Shown in pieces: positions 7,853 to 17,806 of a stretch of DNA of 64,000 nucleotides; the first letter of the stretch is position 1; each line of letters starts with the position of its first letter. The notes beneath the pieces were generated by a model that worked only from the letters and a program-made list of their open reading frames with translations, was not told where the DNA came from and searched no databases. The DNA is from Myxococcales bacterium. Lineage in GTDB: Bacteria > Myxococcota_A > Polyangia > Polyangiales > Ga0077539. The translations under genes were made by a program, and so were the position numbers. The DNA lies in assembly GCA_016792845.1 (NCBI GenBank), contig JAEUKH010000042.1, positions 176,063-240,062 of the forward strand, given 5' to 3'.

Positions 7853-10033
7853 ATGGCCACCCTGAAGGTCTTGATCTTTGACCACGAACGCGGCTTCACC
7901 GAGGGCCTTCGGCGAGCCTTCGAGGCGCGTGGCTCTACGGTCTTCGTGGTCTCGCAGATTGACAGCGAGGCGACGCTGTCGGCGATCCTCAGTCAAGAGC
8001 TTGGCGCCGACGGCAATCGCACCCTCGGCCCCGCCGACGCGCTCATTCTGCTGAGCGCCGAGCTGCCCGGCATGAACGGCTACGCGCTGTGCAGCCGCAT
8101 CAAGAAGCGCGACGACCTGCGCAACGTGCCTTTGATGATCGTCTCCTCGGCGGCCACCGCCGAGGCCTTCGATCAGCACAGCAAGCTCAGGTCACGGGCT
8201 GATGATTACGTGCACAAGCCGATTTCGCCCGACGAGCTCCTCAACCGGGCGTCGCGCTTCGTCTCGCTCGGCGGGGCCCGTGACTCGGTCGAGCTCGGCG
8301 CCGACGACCTCGTGGTGCTCGATGAGACGGCGATGCTTGAGTCGCCGAGCAGCGTCGCGCCGCCCCCGAAGCCCGTCGATGCCGAGGTTTCAGGGCTCAC
8401 CGATGAGGCGTTTAGCAACATCATGCTCGAGCCCGCGCCCGAGAGCGCCCAGGGCCCAGGGCCCGCGGGCGACGATTTCGAAGACTTTACGATGATCGCG
8501 AGCCGGGCTGAGCTGCCGCCGATCCCGTCGGCGCCCTTGCGCTCGGCGCCGCCGCCGCGCCCGGCGTCGATCCCGGCGCCGATGCTGGGCGGGTTGACGC
8601 CGCCCCCGCCGATCGGGGCCGCCCGCACGGGTCTCGACCATGACCGCATGTCGCGTCAGGTCGAGGGCCTTGAGCGAGACCTCCAGGCGGCGCGCAACGA
8701 AGCGAGCCGGCTCCGCACCCTCGCCGACGAGTCGGCCACCCTCCGTCGCGAGCTCGATGAGCTGCGCGCCAAGGCGGCCCGGGCCTCGGTGGCGTCGCCC
8801 TCAGGCGGCGGCGTCTCGACCCGAGAATTTCTCGAACTCCGCGAGGCGCTCAACCGCAAAGACAAAGACATCTTGCAGCTCCGCGAGTCGGTCAACAACC
8901 GCGACAAAGAGCTGCTCGAGCTGCGCGACAAGATCCTCCAGGCCGACCTGAGCCGCGCCGATTTTGACGACCGGCTCATCGAGCGTGAGCGCGCCTTCGA
9001 ATCGCTCCGTGAAGAGCTTGAGCAGACCCGCGAGACGGGCACGGCGGCGAGCGCGCGGCTCCGGGCGCTTGAGACCGAGCTCACCGCGGCGACGACCGAA
9101 CGAGACGACCAGGCGCGGGCCCTCGCAGCCGCCCAGGCGGCCCACCTTGCAGCCCTCGCGGCCGCCGAATCGCGCCAGTCTGAAGCCCTTACCGCACGCG
9201 ACGCGGCGCAGGCCGAAGCCCTCGCAGCACGCGACGCGGCGCACGCCGAAGCGCTCGCGGCGGCAGAGGCGCGTCTCAGGGCCCTCGAAGCCGCGCATGC
9301 CGAAGCGCTCTCGGCCCTCAAGACCGAGCTTGAGCAGGCCCACGAGGTGGCCGACAAGGTGCGTCAGCAGAGCGTGGCGAGCGCCGAGACGCTGCAGCGC
9401 ACGCAGGCTGAAGCCCTCGCGGCGCATGAGGCCGCGAAGACCCAGTCTGAGCAGCGCGTGACGGAGCTCGAAGCGCAGCTCCGTGAGCGTTCTGAGGCCC
9501 TTGAGCTGCGTCAGAAGGCGAGCGAGACGCTTGAGGCTGAGGGCGCCTCGCTCCGGGCGAAGCTTGAAGCAGAAGAAGCCGCCCGTGCGGCGGCCGAGAA
9601 GGCACACGCCGAGGCCCTCGCGGCGGCCGAGAAGGCTCACGCCGAGGCCCTCGCGGCGGCCGAGAAGGCTCACGCCGAAGCGCTTGAGGCGCAGGCGTCC
9701 GAGGCGGGGCAGCGCAGCACGACGGCCGAGAACGAGCGGCAGCGCCTGGTGGCCGCGCACGCGGCGGCCCTCGCCGCACAGATCGCCGCGCACGAGGCCG
9801 CGATCGCAGCAAGCAACGAGGCGCACGCCAAGGCCATCGAAGCCATCGAAGCGCAGCGCGACGCGCAGGCCGAGCGGGCCGACAAGCTCGCGCGCAAGGC
9901 CAGCCACGACCGCGAAGTGCTCGACCGCGCCCGCCGCGCGCTCGACATCGCCGCGGCCTTGGTCGACGAGACGCAGCGCAGCGACGCGACGCCTGCTGAG
10001 AGCGCGCGCCACGCGAGCTCAGACGCCGAGTAG
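7853..10033 (+). CDS. FrzS-like protein: pseudo-receiver domain plus long hendecad coiled coil
   Basis: 726 residues. Residues 1-140 form a receiver fold (VLIFDHERGF, ELPGMNGYALCSRIKK, KLRSRADDYVHKPISPDEL) strikingly like the FrzS pseudo-receiver of Myxococcus, including the KLRSRADDYVHKP stretch. The phosphoacceptor Asp is Ser (ILLSAELPG), so phosphorylation is unlikely. A Pro-rich linker with a small acidic region follows (about 150-265), then roughly 460 residues of Ala/Glu-rich coiled coil. Parts of the coil are built from 11-residue repeats such as EALAAAEKAHA and EALAARDAAHA. FrzS is a polar gliding-motility protein; an analogous localisation role is inferred here. ATG at 7853 has GAGGG upstream; a GTG at 7805 is an in-frame alternative. 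Confidence 0.8.
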   Translation: MATLKVLIFDHERGFTEGLRRAFEARGSTVFVVSQIDSEATLSAILSQELGADGNRTLGPADALILLSAELPGMNGYALCSRIKKRDDLRNVPLMIVSSAATAEAFDQHSKLRSRADDYVHKPISPDELLNRASRFVSLGGARDSVELGADDLVVLDETAMLESPSSVAPPPKPVDAEVSGLTDEAFSNIMLEPAPESAQGPGPAGDDFEDFTMIASRAELPPIPSAPLRSAPPPRPASIPAPMLGGLTPPPPIGAARTGLDHDRMSRQVEGLERDLQAARNEASRLRTLADESATLRRELDELRAKAARASVASPSGGGVSTREFLELREALNRKDKDILQLRESVNNRDKELLELRDKILQADLSRADFDDRLIERERAFESLREELEQTRETGTAASARLRALETELTAATTERDDQARALAAAQAAHLAALAAAESRQSEALTARDAAQAEALAARDAAHAEALAAAEARLRALEAAHAEALSALKTELEQAHEVADKVRQQSVASAETLQRTQAEALAAHEAAKTQSEQRVTELEAQLRERSEALELRQKASETLEAEGASLRAKLEAEEAARAAAEKAHAEALAAAEKAHAEALAAAEKAHAEALEAQASEAGQRSTTAENERQRLVAAHAAALAAQIAAHEAAIAASNEAHAKAIEAIEAQRDAQAERADKLARKASHDREVLDRARRALDIAAALVDETQRSDATPAESARHASSDAE

Positions 10034-10038
10034 GGCGC

Positions 10039-11220
10039 TTAGAGCCCCCCTCCGAGGCTCGGGTGGAGCGCCTCAGGGAGCCGCCCCCGCGGCCCCTCGT
10101 GCCCGGTTAACTCCCTAGAAGTACGGTTGATTTCGCCCATCATGGTCGCCGCGGCGGCGTCGAAGCTCGCGCGCTCCGAGGCCCCGAGGGGCGCCCACAG
10201 GCGCAGGGTGAGCGTAACCTCGTTGGGGGCACGGAACCACCCGGCCACCACCTCTCCGCCGCGCAGCACCACGGGCCCCGGGCCCAGTGATTTCAGCATC
10301 GCCTGACGCAGCACCGACTCTGCGCCGAGCCCGGCGAGGCTGGGGCGCGCGTCGGTCAAGGCGTCGCGAAAGGGCAAGAGCGCGAAGCCCTCGGGGGGCG
10401 CGTCGGGCGGCACCTCGAACTCGGGCAAGACCCAACAATCGTCGCCCAACGCGTCGACCGAAACGCCGACGAGGCCGAGGCCCTTCAACGCGCTCTGCGC
10501 GCGACCCAAGGCGATGCCGAACGCCGTCGCGAAATCGCGCATCGACGCCGGCCCGTGCGCCGCGAACCACCGCCGCCCCACCGCCTCGACCGCATCGGCC
10601 GCGTTCGGAACCACCTTCGGCCACGGCGCCACCGCGTAGCGCCACGGCCCCTCATCAACCGCCTGAGAGACCGTCTGACGCACCAGCTCGCCCTGGCACC
10701 ACAGGCCCCGCAGCACCAGCCCCGCCACCGTCGCGCAGCCCACCCGCTTGCCCACGGGCCCCAACGGCCTCAACGCCCACCCCGGGAGCCCCGCCCGCAA
10801 CGCCTCGGGCGTCTCGGGGCCTTCGAGGGCGCGTCGCACGAGTTCGCGCAGGCTCACGAGCTCGCGCGAGGTGATCTCGGTCGACGCGGCGATGCGGGCC
10901 TCTCGGGCCGCGTGATCGGCCACGGCGAAGGCGCGGGCCAGGGGCGCCTCGCTCACGGGCACGACCCACATCATGCCCCGCGGGCCTGGCAACCACACGA
11001 GCTCACCCTTCGAGACCGCGGCGTCGAGCGCGGCCGCCGCGTCGGGCACCCCTCGCGCCGCCAGGGCCAGCCACGCGCTCGCCGCCGTCGGGGCGGGCAG
11101 CCAGCCCATCGCCGCCACCTGCGCCGAGAGCGTGCCCCCCGAAGGCGCCCCCAAGCCCTGCGCCGCGAGCCACGCGCGGCGGGCTTGAGAGAGCGAGAGT
11201 GCGTGCCGGGCTGAAGACAT
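10039..11220 (-). CDS. Winged-helix AlkZ/YcaQ-like protein, catalytic motif not evident
   Basis: 393 residues. The opening ALSLSQARRAWLAAQGL matches the N-terminus of the HTH_42/AlkZ family of winged-helix DNA glycosylases (azinomycin B-type and interstrand-crosslink repair). Later segments RGMMWVVP, VGKRVG and FEVPPDAPPEGFALLPFRDAL also fit. The QxQ or QxD catalytic motif expected near residues 38-48 is not visible; that region reads MGWLPAPTAASAW. It may be a divergent or non-catalytic DNA-binding relative. I used ATG at 11220; the preceding in-frame TTG at 11223 is less likely. It is convergent with the FrzS-like gene with only five bases between stops. Confidence 0.6.
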   Translation of the reverse strand: MSSARHALSLSQARRAWLAAQGLGAPSGGTLSAQVAAMGWLPAPTAASAWLALAARGVPDAAAALDAAVSKGELVWLPGPRGMMWVVPVSEAPLARAFAVADHAAREARIAASTEITSRELVSLRELVRRALEGPETPEALRAGLPGWALRPLGPVGKRVGCATVAGLVLRGLWCQGELVRQTVSQAVDEGPWRYAVAPWPKVVPNAADAVEAVGRRWFAAHGPASMRDFATAFGIALGRAQSALKGLGLVGVSVDALGDDCWVLPEFEVPPDAPPEGFALLPFRDALTDARPSLAGLGAESVLRQAMLKSLGPGPVVLRGGEVVAGWFRAPNEVTLTLRLWAPLGASERASFDAAAATMMGEINRTSRELTGHEGPRGRLPEALHPSLGGGL

Positions 11221-11291
11221 CAAGCCTTCAAGGTACCCCCCGCGGTCGCTTCGTCAATGCACAACCCGCCCCGCGCGACGCGCCCCTCACC

Positions 11292-12458
11292 TCAAGGGAA
11301 GCTCAGCACCGCCTCGGCAGACTGCGCTGCGATGGCGGCGTCGACCCGCGCGATCAAGCGATCTCGGCGCAGCAACACGGCCCCGAGCTGCGCGTCAGAG
11401 AGGCAGGCCCCGAGCGGGTCGGCGCCCATCGCGGCGCGCAGGCCATCAAGCGTAAGCGCCCTCACCCGCGCGATCAACGCGCGCGGAAAGTGACTCACCC
11501 GCGCGATGCGCGCAGCTTGCTCCTCGGGGCGCGCCCCGAGGCCCTCGTGCAAGGCGCTGAAGCTGGCGCCGTTGTCCATGAAGAGCATGGGCGTCGGGGT
11601 GTCGCCGGTGCGGCGCGGGCGCAAGATGTTGCCGCCCGACCAGCGGTCGACGTTGTCGTTGAGGTAGTCAAAGATCAACAGCGCCGAGAGGTCAGCCGCC
11701 AAGGCGGCGTCACCGGGCGCGAGGGCGCCGTCGCCCAAGAGCTGCGGGTATCGCGCGACGTCGGGCACGGGCTCAAGCTGCCCGGGCACCCAATACAGCA
11801 TCGCCCCGGGCACCTGCTCGCCGCGGCCCAAGAGCTCGGTCATCACGCGCTGCGAGAACGCAGCGTCGCCCGAGGCGTCGGCCACACGCTGGAGCATCGC
11901 CCGCGGCACCTGTCGACCGCACGCAGGCGGCGTTCGCCCGAGCCCGAGGAGCCGCGACATACGATAGGCCGCGAGCTCGGCGCGATAGTTGGCGACCTCG
12001 CTGCGCTGCTGCGGCTTGAAGAGCCCCCGCTCGCCGCCCGCGAACCACACCCGGAATGACACCGTGCTGCCGCCGCGGTTGCGCTCGATGCGCTCGATGG
12101 GCGCGTTGCAGAGTCGGCTGAGGGTCTGCTCGTCGTCGCGCCCGAGGAAGCCCGCCCCCTCGGTGACCGTCGGCGCGACCCGCGCGGCGCTGTCGGGCCG
12201 CAGGGGTGTTGCGGCGTCGACGGTGATGTGTCGCGGCGGCATCACCACGGGCAGCACAACCGGCCGCTGAGAAGGCGCAGAAAGTGTCGGAATGTCTACA
12301 TTTTCTGTCGCCTGCGGGTTGGCCTCAGGGGCGCCCGCGGGGGCCCCCGGCGCGCGGCACGCGGCGAGCATTGCGGCGACGAGCGGCACCAGCATCGACC
12401 CAGGGGTCGGGCGCTTCGGTTGACGCGTGGAGGGTGGTGTGGCAATCGAGCGCGCCAT
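11292..12458 (-). CDS. FAM20/Four-jointed-like atypical kinase-fold lipoprotein
   Basis: About 388 residues. A signal peptide ends in a lipobox (LVAAMLAAC), implying outer-surface or periplasmic anchoring. The body resembles the secreted FAM20/four-jointed kinase fold: a Lys-containing strand (RGLFKPQQ), a helix with YRAELAAYRMSRLLGLGRTPP, the NDNVDRWSGGN loop that aligns with the catalytic DR(H)xxxN-type loop, and FMDNGASFS as the metal-binding DNG segment. Such proteins phosphorylate secreted proteins or glycans. Activity here is inferred from pattern only. ATG at 12458 is within a CATG shared with the divergent gene; a shorter start at 12395 is possible. It lies beside an NAGPA-like glycosidase. 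Confidence 0.55.
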   Translation of the reverse strand: MARSIATPPSTRQPKRPTPGSMLVPLVAAMLAACRAPGAPAGAPEANPQATENVDIPTLSAPSQRPVVLPVVMPPRHITVDAATPLRPDSAARVAPTVTEGAGFLGRDDEQTLSRLCNAPIERIERNRGGSTVSFRVWFAGGERGLFKPQQRSEVANYRAELAAYRMSRLLGLGRTPPACGRQVPRAMLQRVADASGDAAFSQRVMTELLGRGEQVPGAMLYWVPGQLEPVPDVARYPQLLGDGALAPGDAALAADLSALLIFDYLNDNVDRWSGGNILRPRRTGDTPTPMLFMDNGASFSALHEGLGARPEEQAARIARVSHFPRALIARVRALTLDGLRAAMGADPLGACLSDAQLGAVLLRRDRLIARVDAAIAAQSAEAVLSFP

Positions 12459-13611
12459 GTCGGGTTGGTCTCTGCGGCCGGTGTATCCCACGTCGCCAAG
12501 GACGCTGTCATCCAGGGTCGTCGGTGCAGCCACCTTTGCGTTGTTTTTGGGCCTTTCGGGCGAGGCCCGGGCCGTCGATGTGTGGACGGAGCCGAACCCC
12601 GGCATTCGCCATCTGCATCGCACGACGCCGGCCCCGGCCGAGTTTCACGCCCTGGTGATCGACCTGACGGTGCCGGGCGTTCAGATTCGATGCTCTCCGC
12701 CCCGCGAGCGGTGGAAGAGTACGAGCGCGTACGCCCGCGACGCCAACCTCGCCGCGGCCATCAACGGCGGGTTTTGGGGTCTTTTCGGGCAGGGCGCCCA
12801 GGGCCTCGCCGCGGGCGCCGGTCAGATCTGGTCGAGCGACGACGAAGAGCACGGGTTCTTCGCGGTCAGCGCGGGCGGCCGCGCGTGGATCTCGCCGCCC
12901 AGCGACGTGGTCGAAGCGGGCCGACGCCGGGTCACCGACGCCGTGTCGGGGCGCCCGCTCATCGTCGACCGGGGCCGCATGGCCGAAGACCTCTACACCT
13001 TCCCGCGAACGTACTCGCGCGAGCCTCGTACGGCCATCGGCGTGTCAGAAGACGGGCACCGGGTGATCATGGTGACCGTCGACGGCCGTCGCGTCACCAG
13101 CCAGGGCGGCACCCTCACCGAGATGTCTGAGCTCTTGGTCGAGCTCGGGGCCTTTCGGGGCATCAACCTCGACGGCGGCGGCTCGTCGACCATGTTCGTC
13201 GCGGCCGAAGGCGGCGTGGTCAATCGCCCGAGCCGCGGGTGGGAGCGCGAGGTGCTCAACCACGTCGGCGTGATCGCCCCCGCCCCGGTGCGCGCTGCGG
13301 CGGTGACCCAGCGCGTCGAGCAGACGCCCGCCGCGGTCGAACAAGCCGCTCAGCAGGCCCACGCCCAGGGCCCCCAGCGTGACGTCGAAGCGGGCGAGGG
13401 CACGGGGCTCCGAGGGTGGCTCCGGGCGCGCTTCGGGGGCCTCTCGGCGGTCGAGCGGCTGCATCTCGGGCGGCACCGCGAGGTGGTCGTTCCGGCGATG
13501 TTTCTGGCGGGGGTCTTCGCGGGCCTCTCGGTGCTGTTCTGGCTTGTCTCGCGGGTGCGCCGTGCGCGGGCCCGCGGCGTGACGCCCACCGCGCGGGTGT
13601 CGACGCCGTGA
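12439..13611 (+). CDS. NAGPA-like phosphodiester glycosidase family protein, exported and membrane-anchored
   Basis: About 390 residues. A signal-like segment (VVGAATFALFLGLSGEARA) near residues 31-45 is followed by the phosphodiester glycosidase domain: NGGFWGLF, RPLIVDRGRM, RTAIGVSEDGH, and INLDGGGSSTM. These are the family hallmarks of the GlcNAc-1-phosphodiester alpha-N-acetylglucosaminidase fold, found in polysaccharide-related proteins. The C-terminus has a hydrophobic helix (VVPAMFLAGVFAGLSVLFWLV) and a basic tail, so the enzyme is probably anchored with the domain outside. I favour GTG at 12439 (GGAGG five bases upstream); ATG at 12457 is an alternative. The 3' end overlaps ttcA by four bases. 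Confidence 0.75.
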   Translation: MAIERAMSGWSLRPVYPTSPRTLSSRVVGAATFALFLGLSGEARAVDVWTEPNPGIRHLHRTTPAPAEFHALVIDLTVPGVQIRCSPPRERWKSTSAYARDANLAAAINGGFWGLFGQGAQGLAAGAGQIWSSDDEEHGFFAVSAGGRAWISPPSDVVEAGRRRVTDAVSGRPLIVDRGRMAEDLYTFPRTYSREPRTAIGVSEDGHRVIMVTVDGRRVTSQGGTLTEMSELLVELGAFRGINLDGGGSSTMFVAAEGGVVNRPSRGWEREVLNHVGVIAPAPVRAAAVTQRVEQTPAAVEQAAQQAHAQGPQRDVEAGEGTGLRGWLRARFGGLSAVERLHLGRHREVVVPAMFLAGVFAGLSVLFWLVSRVRRARARGVTPTARVSTP

Positions 13612-14489
13612 GCGCCCGCGAGCCGAACCCGCCGACCTCGCCCGAGGCCCTCGAGCGCCGCATTCTGCGCGAGATGGGCCGGGCCATCGCCGACCACGAC
13701 CTGATCGTCGAGGGCGACAAGATCATGGTCGCCGTCTCGGGCGGCAAAGACAGCTACACCATGCTCGAGTGCCTCCGCACGTTGCAGCGCCGCTCGCCGG
13801 TGCGCTTCGAGCTCGTGGCCGTGCATCTCGACCAGGCCCAACCCGGCTACGACGGTGCCCCCTTGCGGCGCTGGCTCGAAGCCGAGGGCTACCCTCACCA
13901 CATCCTCCGCGAAGACACCTATTCGGTGGTGATCGACAAGGTGGCCGAAGGGCAGACGTACTGCTCGCTCTGCTCTCGGCTCCGGCGCGGCATTCTCTAC
14001 AGCGCCGCGACCCGGCTCGGGTGCACCAAGATCGCCCTCGGGCATCACCGCGACGACGCCATCGAGACCCTGATGTTGAACCTCTTCTTCGCAGGCAAGA
14101 CCGCCGCCATGCCCGCGAAGCTGCGCTCAGACGACGGGCAGCAGACGGTGATCAGGCCGCTCATCAACTGCCCCGAAGAGGTGCTCGCGGCGTGGGCCGC
14201 GGCGCGGCAATACCCCATCTTGCCGTGCAACCTTTGCGGCTCCCAAGACGGGGCTCAGCGCAAGCAAGTGAAGAAGCTCCTCGGGCAGCTTGAGCGCGAA
14301 CACCCTGGGGTCAAGGGCTCAATCTTCGCGGCCCTCGGCAACGTGCGCCCGACCCAGCTCCTCGACCATAACCTCGCTCCGAAGGCCGAAGATGCGAGAA
14401 ATGAAGATGGTTCGAAGATCGCTCGGGGGCATTCGTCGCCGCTGTTGAAGGGGCCAGGGCTTCGACGCCTGAGGGTGCTGAGCGATTGA
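13608..14489 (+). CDS. ttcA: tRNA 2-thiocytidine(32) synthetase
   Basis: 293 residues. The PP-loop SGGKDS (near residue 46) binds ATP, and two CxxC pairs (YCSLCSRLRRGIL and LPCNLCGSQ) supply the [4Fe-4S] and thiolation cysteines. ALGHHRDD, MPAKLRSDDG and IRPLI further identify TtcA, which thiolates cytidine 32 in the anticodon loop of several tRNAs. I chose GTG at 13608, which forms a GTGA overlap with the glycosidase stop. The open frame extends upstream to 13416 but only in shadow sequence. Family assignment is strong; the C-terminal tail after PTQLLD is low complexity. Confidence 0.9.
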   Translation: MSAREPNPPTSPEALERRILREMGRAIADHDLIVEGDKIMVAVSGGKDSYTMLECLRTLQRRSPVRFELVAVHLDQAQPGYDGAPLRRWLEAEGYPHHILREDTYSVVIDKVAEGQTYCSLCSRLRRGILYSAATRLGCTKIALGHHRDDAIETLMLNLFFAGKTAAMPAKLRSDDGQQTVIRPLINCPEEVLAAWAAARQYPILPCNLCGSQDGAQRKQVKKLLGQLEREHPGVKGSIFAALGNVRPTQLLDHNLAPKAEDARNEDGSKIARGHSSPLLKGPGLRRLRVLSD

Positions 14490-14537
14490 TGCACAGTTGG
14501 TGAGACGCAGGATTTTCGTGTTAGGCTCAGAGCCGGC

Positions 14538-16208
<1,671 letters not shown>

Positions 16209-16315
16209 GCCGCGCCCGCGGCGCTATGATCTCCCGCAGGGTCTTCACCGAGAATTCCAGAGTCTGGAAATCACGGCAGTGACAAGGGCGCAGCTGGCGT
16301 GTCCAATACCTGGAC

Positions 16316-17767
16316 ATGTCAAAGGAGCTGTCAGACCTGCTGCCACCGTCACTCGGCACGCTCCTGGGCCGCTACAAGCTCGTACGATTGATCGGCGAGG
16401 GGGGTATGGGGTGGGTCTTCGAGGCGACCCACGTCGACCTCGACAAGACCCTGGCCATCAAGGTCTTGCGGACCGACGCGGTGCGCAACCCCCAACTGCG
16501 TGTACGTTTTCTACGCGAAGGCCTGGCCGCCGCGCGCATTTCACACCCCAACGTGGCGCAGGTCTTCGACCTCGGCCAAGAGGGCGACTGGCTCTACCTG
16601 GTGATGGAGTACCTCACCGGCGAAGACCTCGCCCACCGGCTCGCGCGGCAGGGTGTGCTCAGCATCGAAGAGGCCCTGGCGGTGATCTTGCCGATCGCGG
16701 GCGCGCTCACCGCGGCCCACGAGGCTGGGATTGTGCACCGCGACCTCAAGCCCGAAAATATCTTCCTCGCGAGCGCCCGATTCGGGGTCGAGCTGCCGAA
16801 ACTGCTTGACTTTGGCATTTCACAGTTTCGCTCTCGCTGGGCGCCTCGGGTCACGGTCACTCGCATGGTGCTCGGGACGCCGGCGTACATGGCCCCCGAG
16901 CAGACCCGCTCGCTCCGGGCGACGGGGCCCCTCAGCGACCAGTATTCGCTCGCGGTGGTGCTGTACGAGTGCGTCTGCGGGCGGCTCCCGTTTGACGCCG
17001 AGGAGCCGCTGATGCTGGTGGCCGAAGTGGCCGAGGGGCAGTACCCGACGCCGCGCGAGCTCATGCCGACCCTCGACCCTGAGTTCGAGGCCGTGCTCTT
17101 GCGCGCGATGGCCATCGACCCGGCGCGGCGCTTCGCGAGCGTCGTTGATTTTGCGCGGGCGCTCTTGCCGTACGCCTCGTCGCGCGACCAGCTGACCTAC
17201 GCGCCGACGCTGGGGGTGTTGCCGCCGCAGGTCGAGACCGAGACGGCGCCCGCGACCCGCGGCGGGGCGGCGCTGTTTACGCCGGCCGAGATGCCGGTGG
17301 TGGCGCCTCCGATGGAGCCCACGCCCCGCACGGTCTCGCGGCGCTACGGGTGGCTCTCGGTGGTGGCTCTGACCTTCCTCGGGCTTGCGGCCTTCTCGTG
17401 GTTGCACCACACGCGCCGGGCCGACGGCAAGGTGTGGGCCACCGGGCGCGGCGCTCAGATCGACGCGGCGCCGAACCAAGAGCTGCGCCCTGCTGCGTTT
17501 CACCCCGTCGCGGTGCCTGCAGCGGTGCTGCGCGACGAGGCCCTACGCGAGGCGGCTCCGTCTGGGGCCGGGCACACGGCGACGGTGGCTTCGCGCGGGG
17601 GCGTCGCGGCGCCGCAAGGGCTTGGGGCTGGCGGGTTGGCGCATCCGGTGCCGACGCCCGCGGCGCCAGCCCAACCGGTCGCGCTGCCGGTGGCCGCGGG
17701 GCCGGTCGAGGCGCGTCCCGCGACGCTGCGCACGGTCGGGGCGAACCAGGCGCCGGTCATCGAGTGA
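16316..17767 (+). CDS. Hanks-type Ser/Thr protein kinase, paralogue of the upstream kinase
   Basis: 483 residues. The kinase signature is complete: IGEGGMGWVFEA, K49 in LAIKVL, HRDLKPEN, DFGIS and GTPAYMAPEQ. A helix SVVALTFLGLAAFSWL lies near 345-360. The C-terminal Pro/Ala-rich part is shorter than in the upstream kinase but ends NQAPVIE, paralleling NNAPIVE. The kinase domains are clearly similar, and both genes are in tandem with a 107-base gap, so a local duplication is likely. ATG start at 16316. No sensor domain is apparent. Confidence 0.88.
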   Translation: MSKELSDLLPPSLGTLLGRYKLVRLIGEGGMGWVFEATHVDLDKTLAIKVLRTDAVRNPQLRVRFLREGLAAARISHPNVAQVFDLGQEGDWLYLVMEYLTGEDLAHRLARQGVLSIEEALAVILPIAGALTAAHEAGIVHRDLKPENIFLASARFGVELPKLLDFGISQFRSRWAPRVTVTRMVLGTPAYMAPEQTRSLRATGPLSDQYSLAVVLYECVCGRLPFDAEEPLMLVAEVAEGQYPTPRELMPTLDPEFEAVLLRAMAIDPARRFASVVDFARALLPYASSRDQLTYAPTLGVLPPQVETETAPATRGGAALFTPAEMPVVAPPMEPTPRTVSRRYGWLSVVALTFLGLAAFSWLHHTRRADGKVWATGRGAQIDAAPNQELRPAAFHPVAVPAAVLRDEALREAAPSGAGHTATVASRGGVAAPQGLGAGGLAHPVPTPAAPAQPVALPVAAGPVEARPATLRTVGANQAPVIE

Positions 17768-17806
17768 CTGACGCGGCGGGCAGAGTTGTGTAAAAGCGTG
17801 AGGCGT

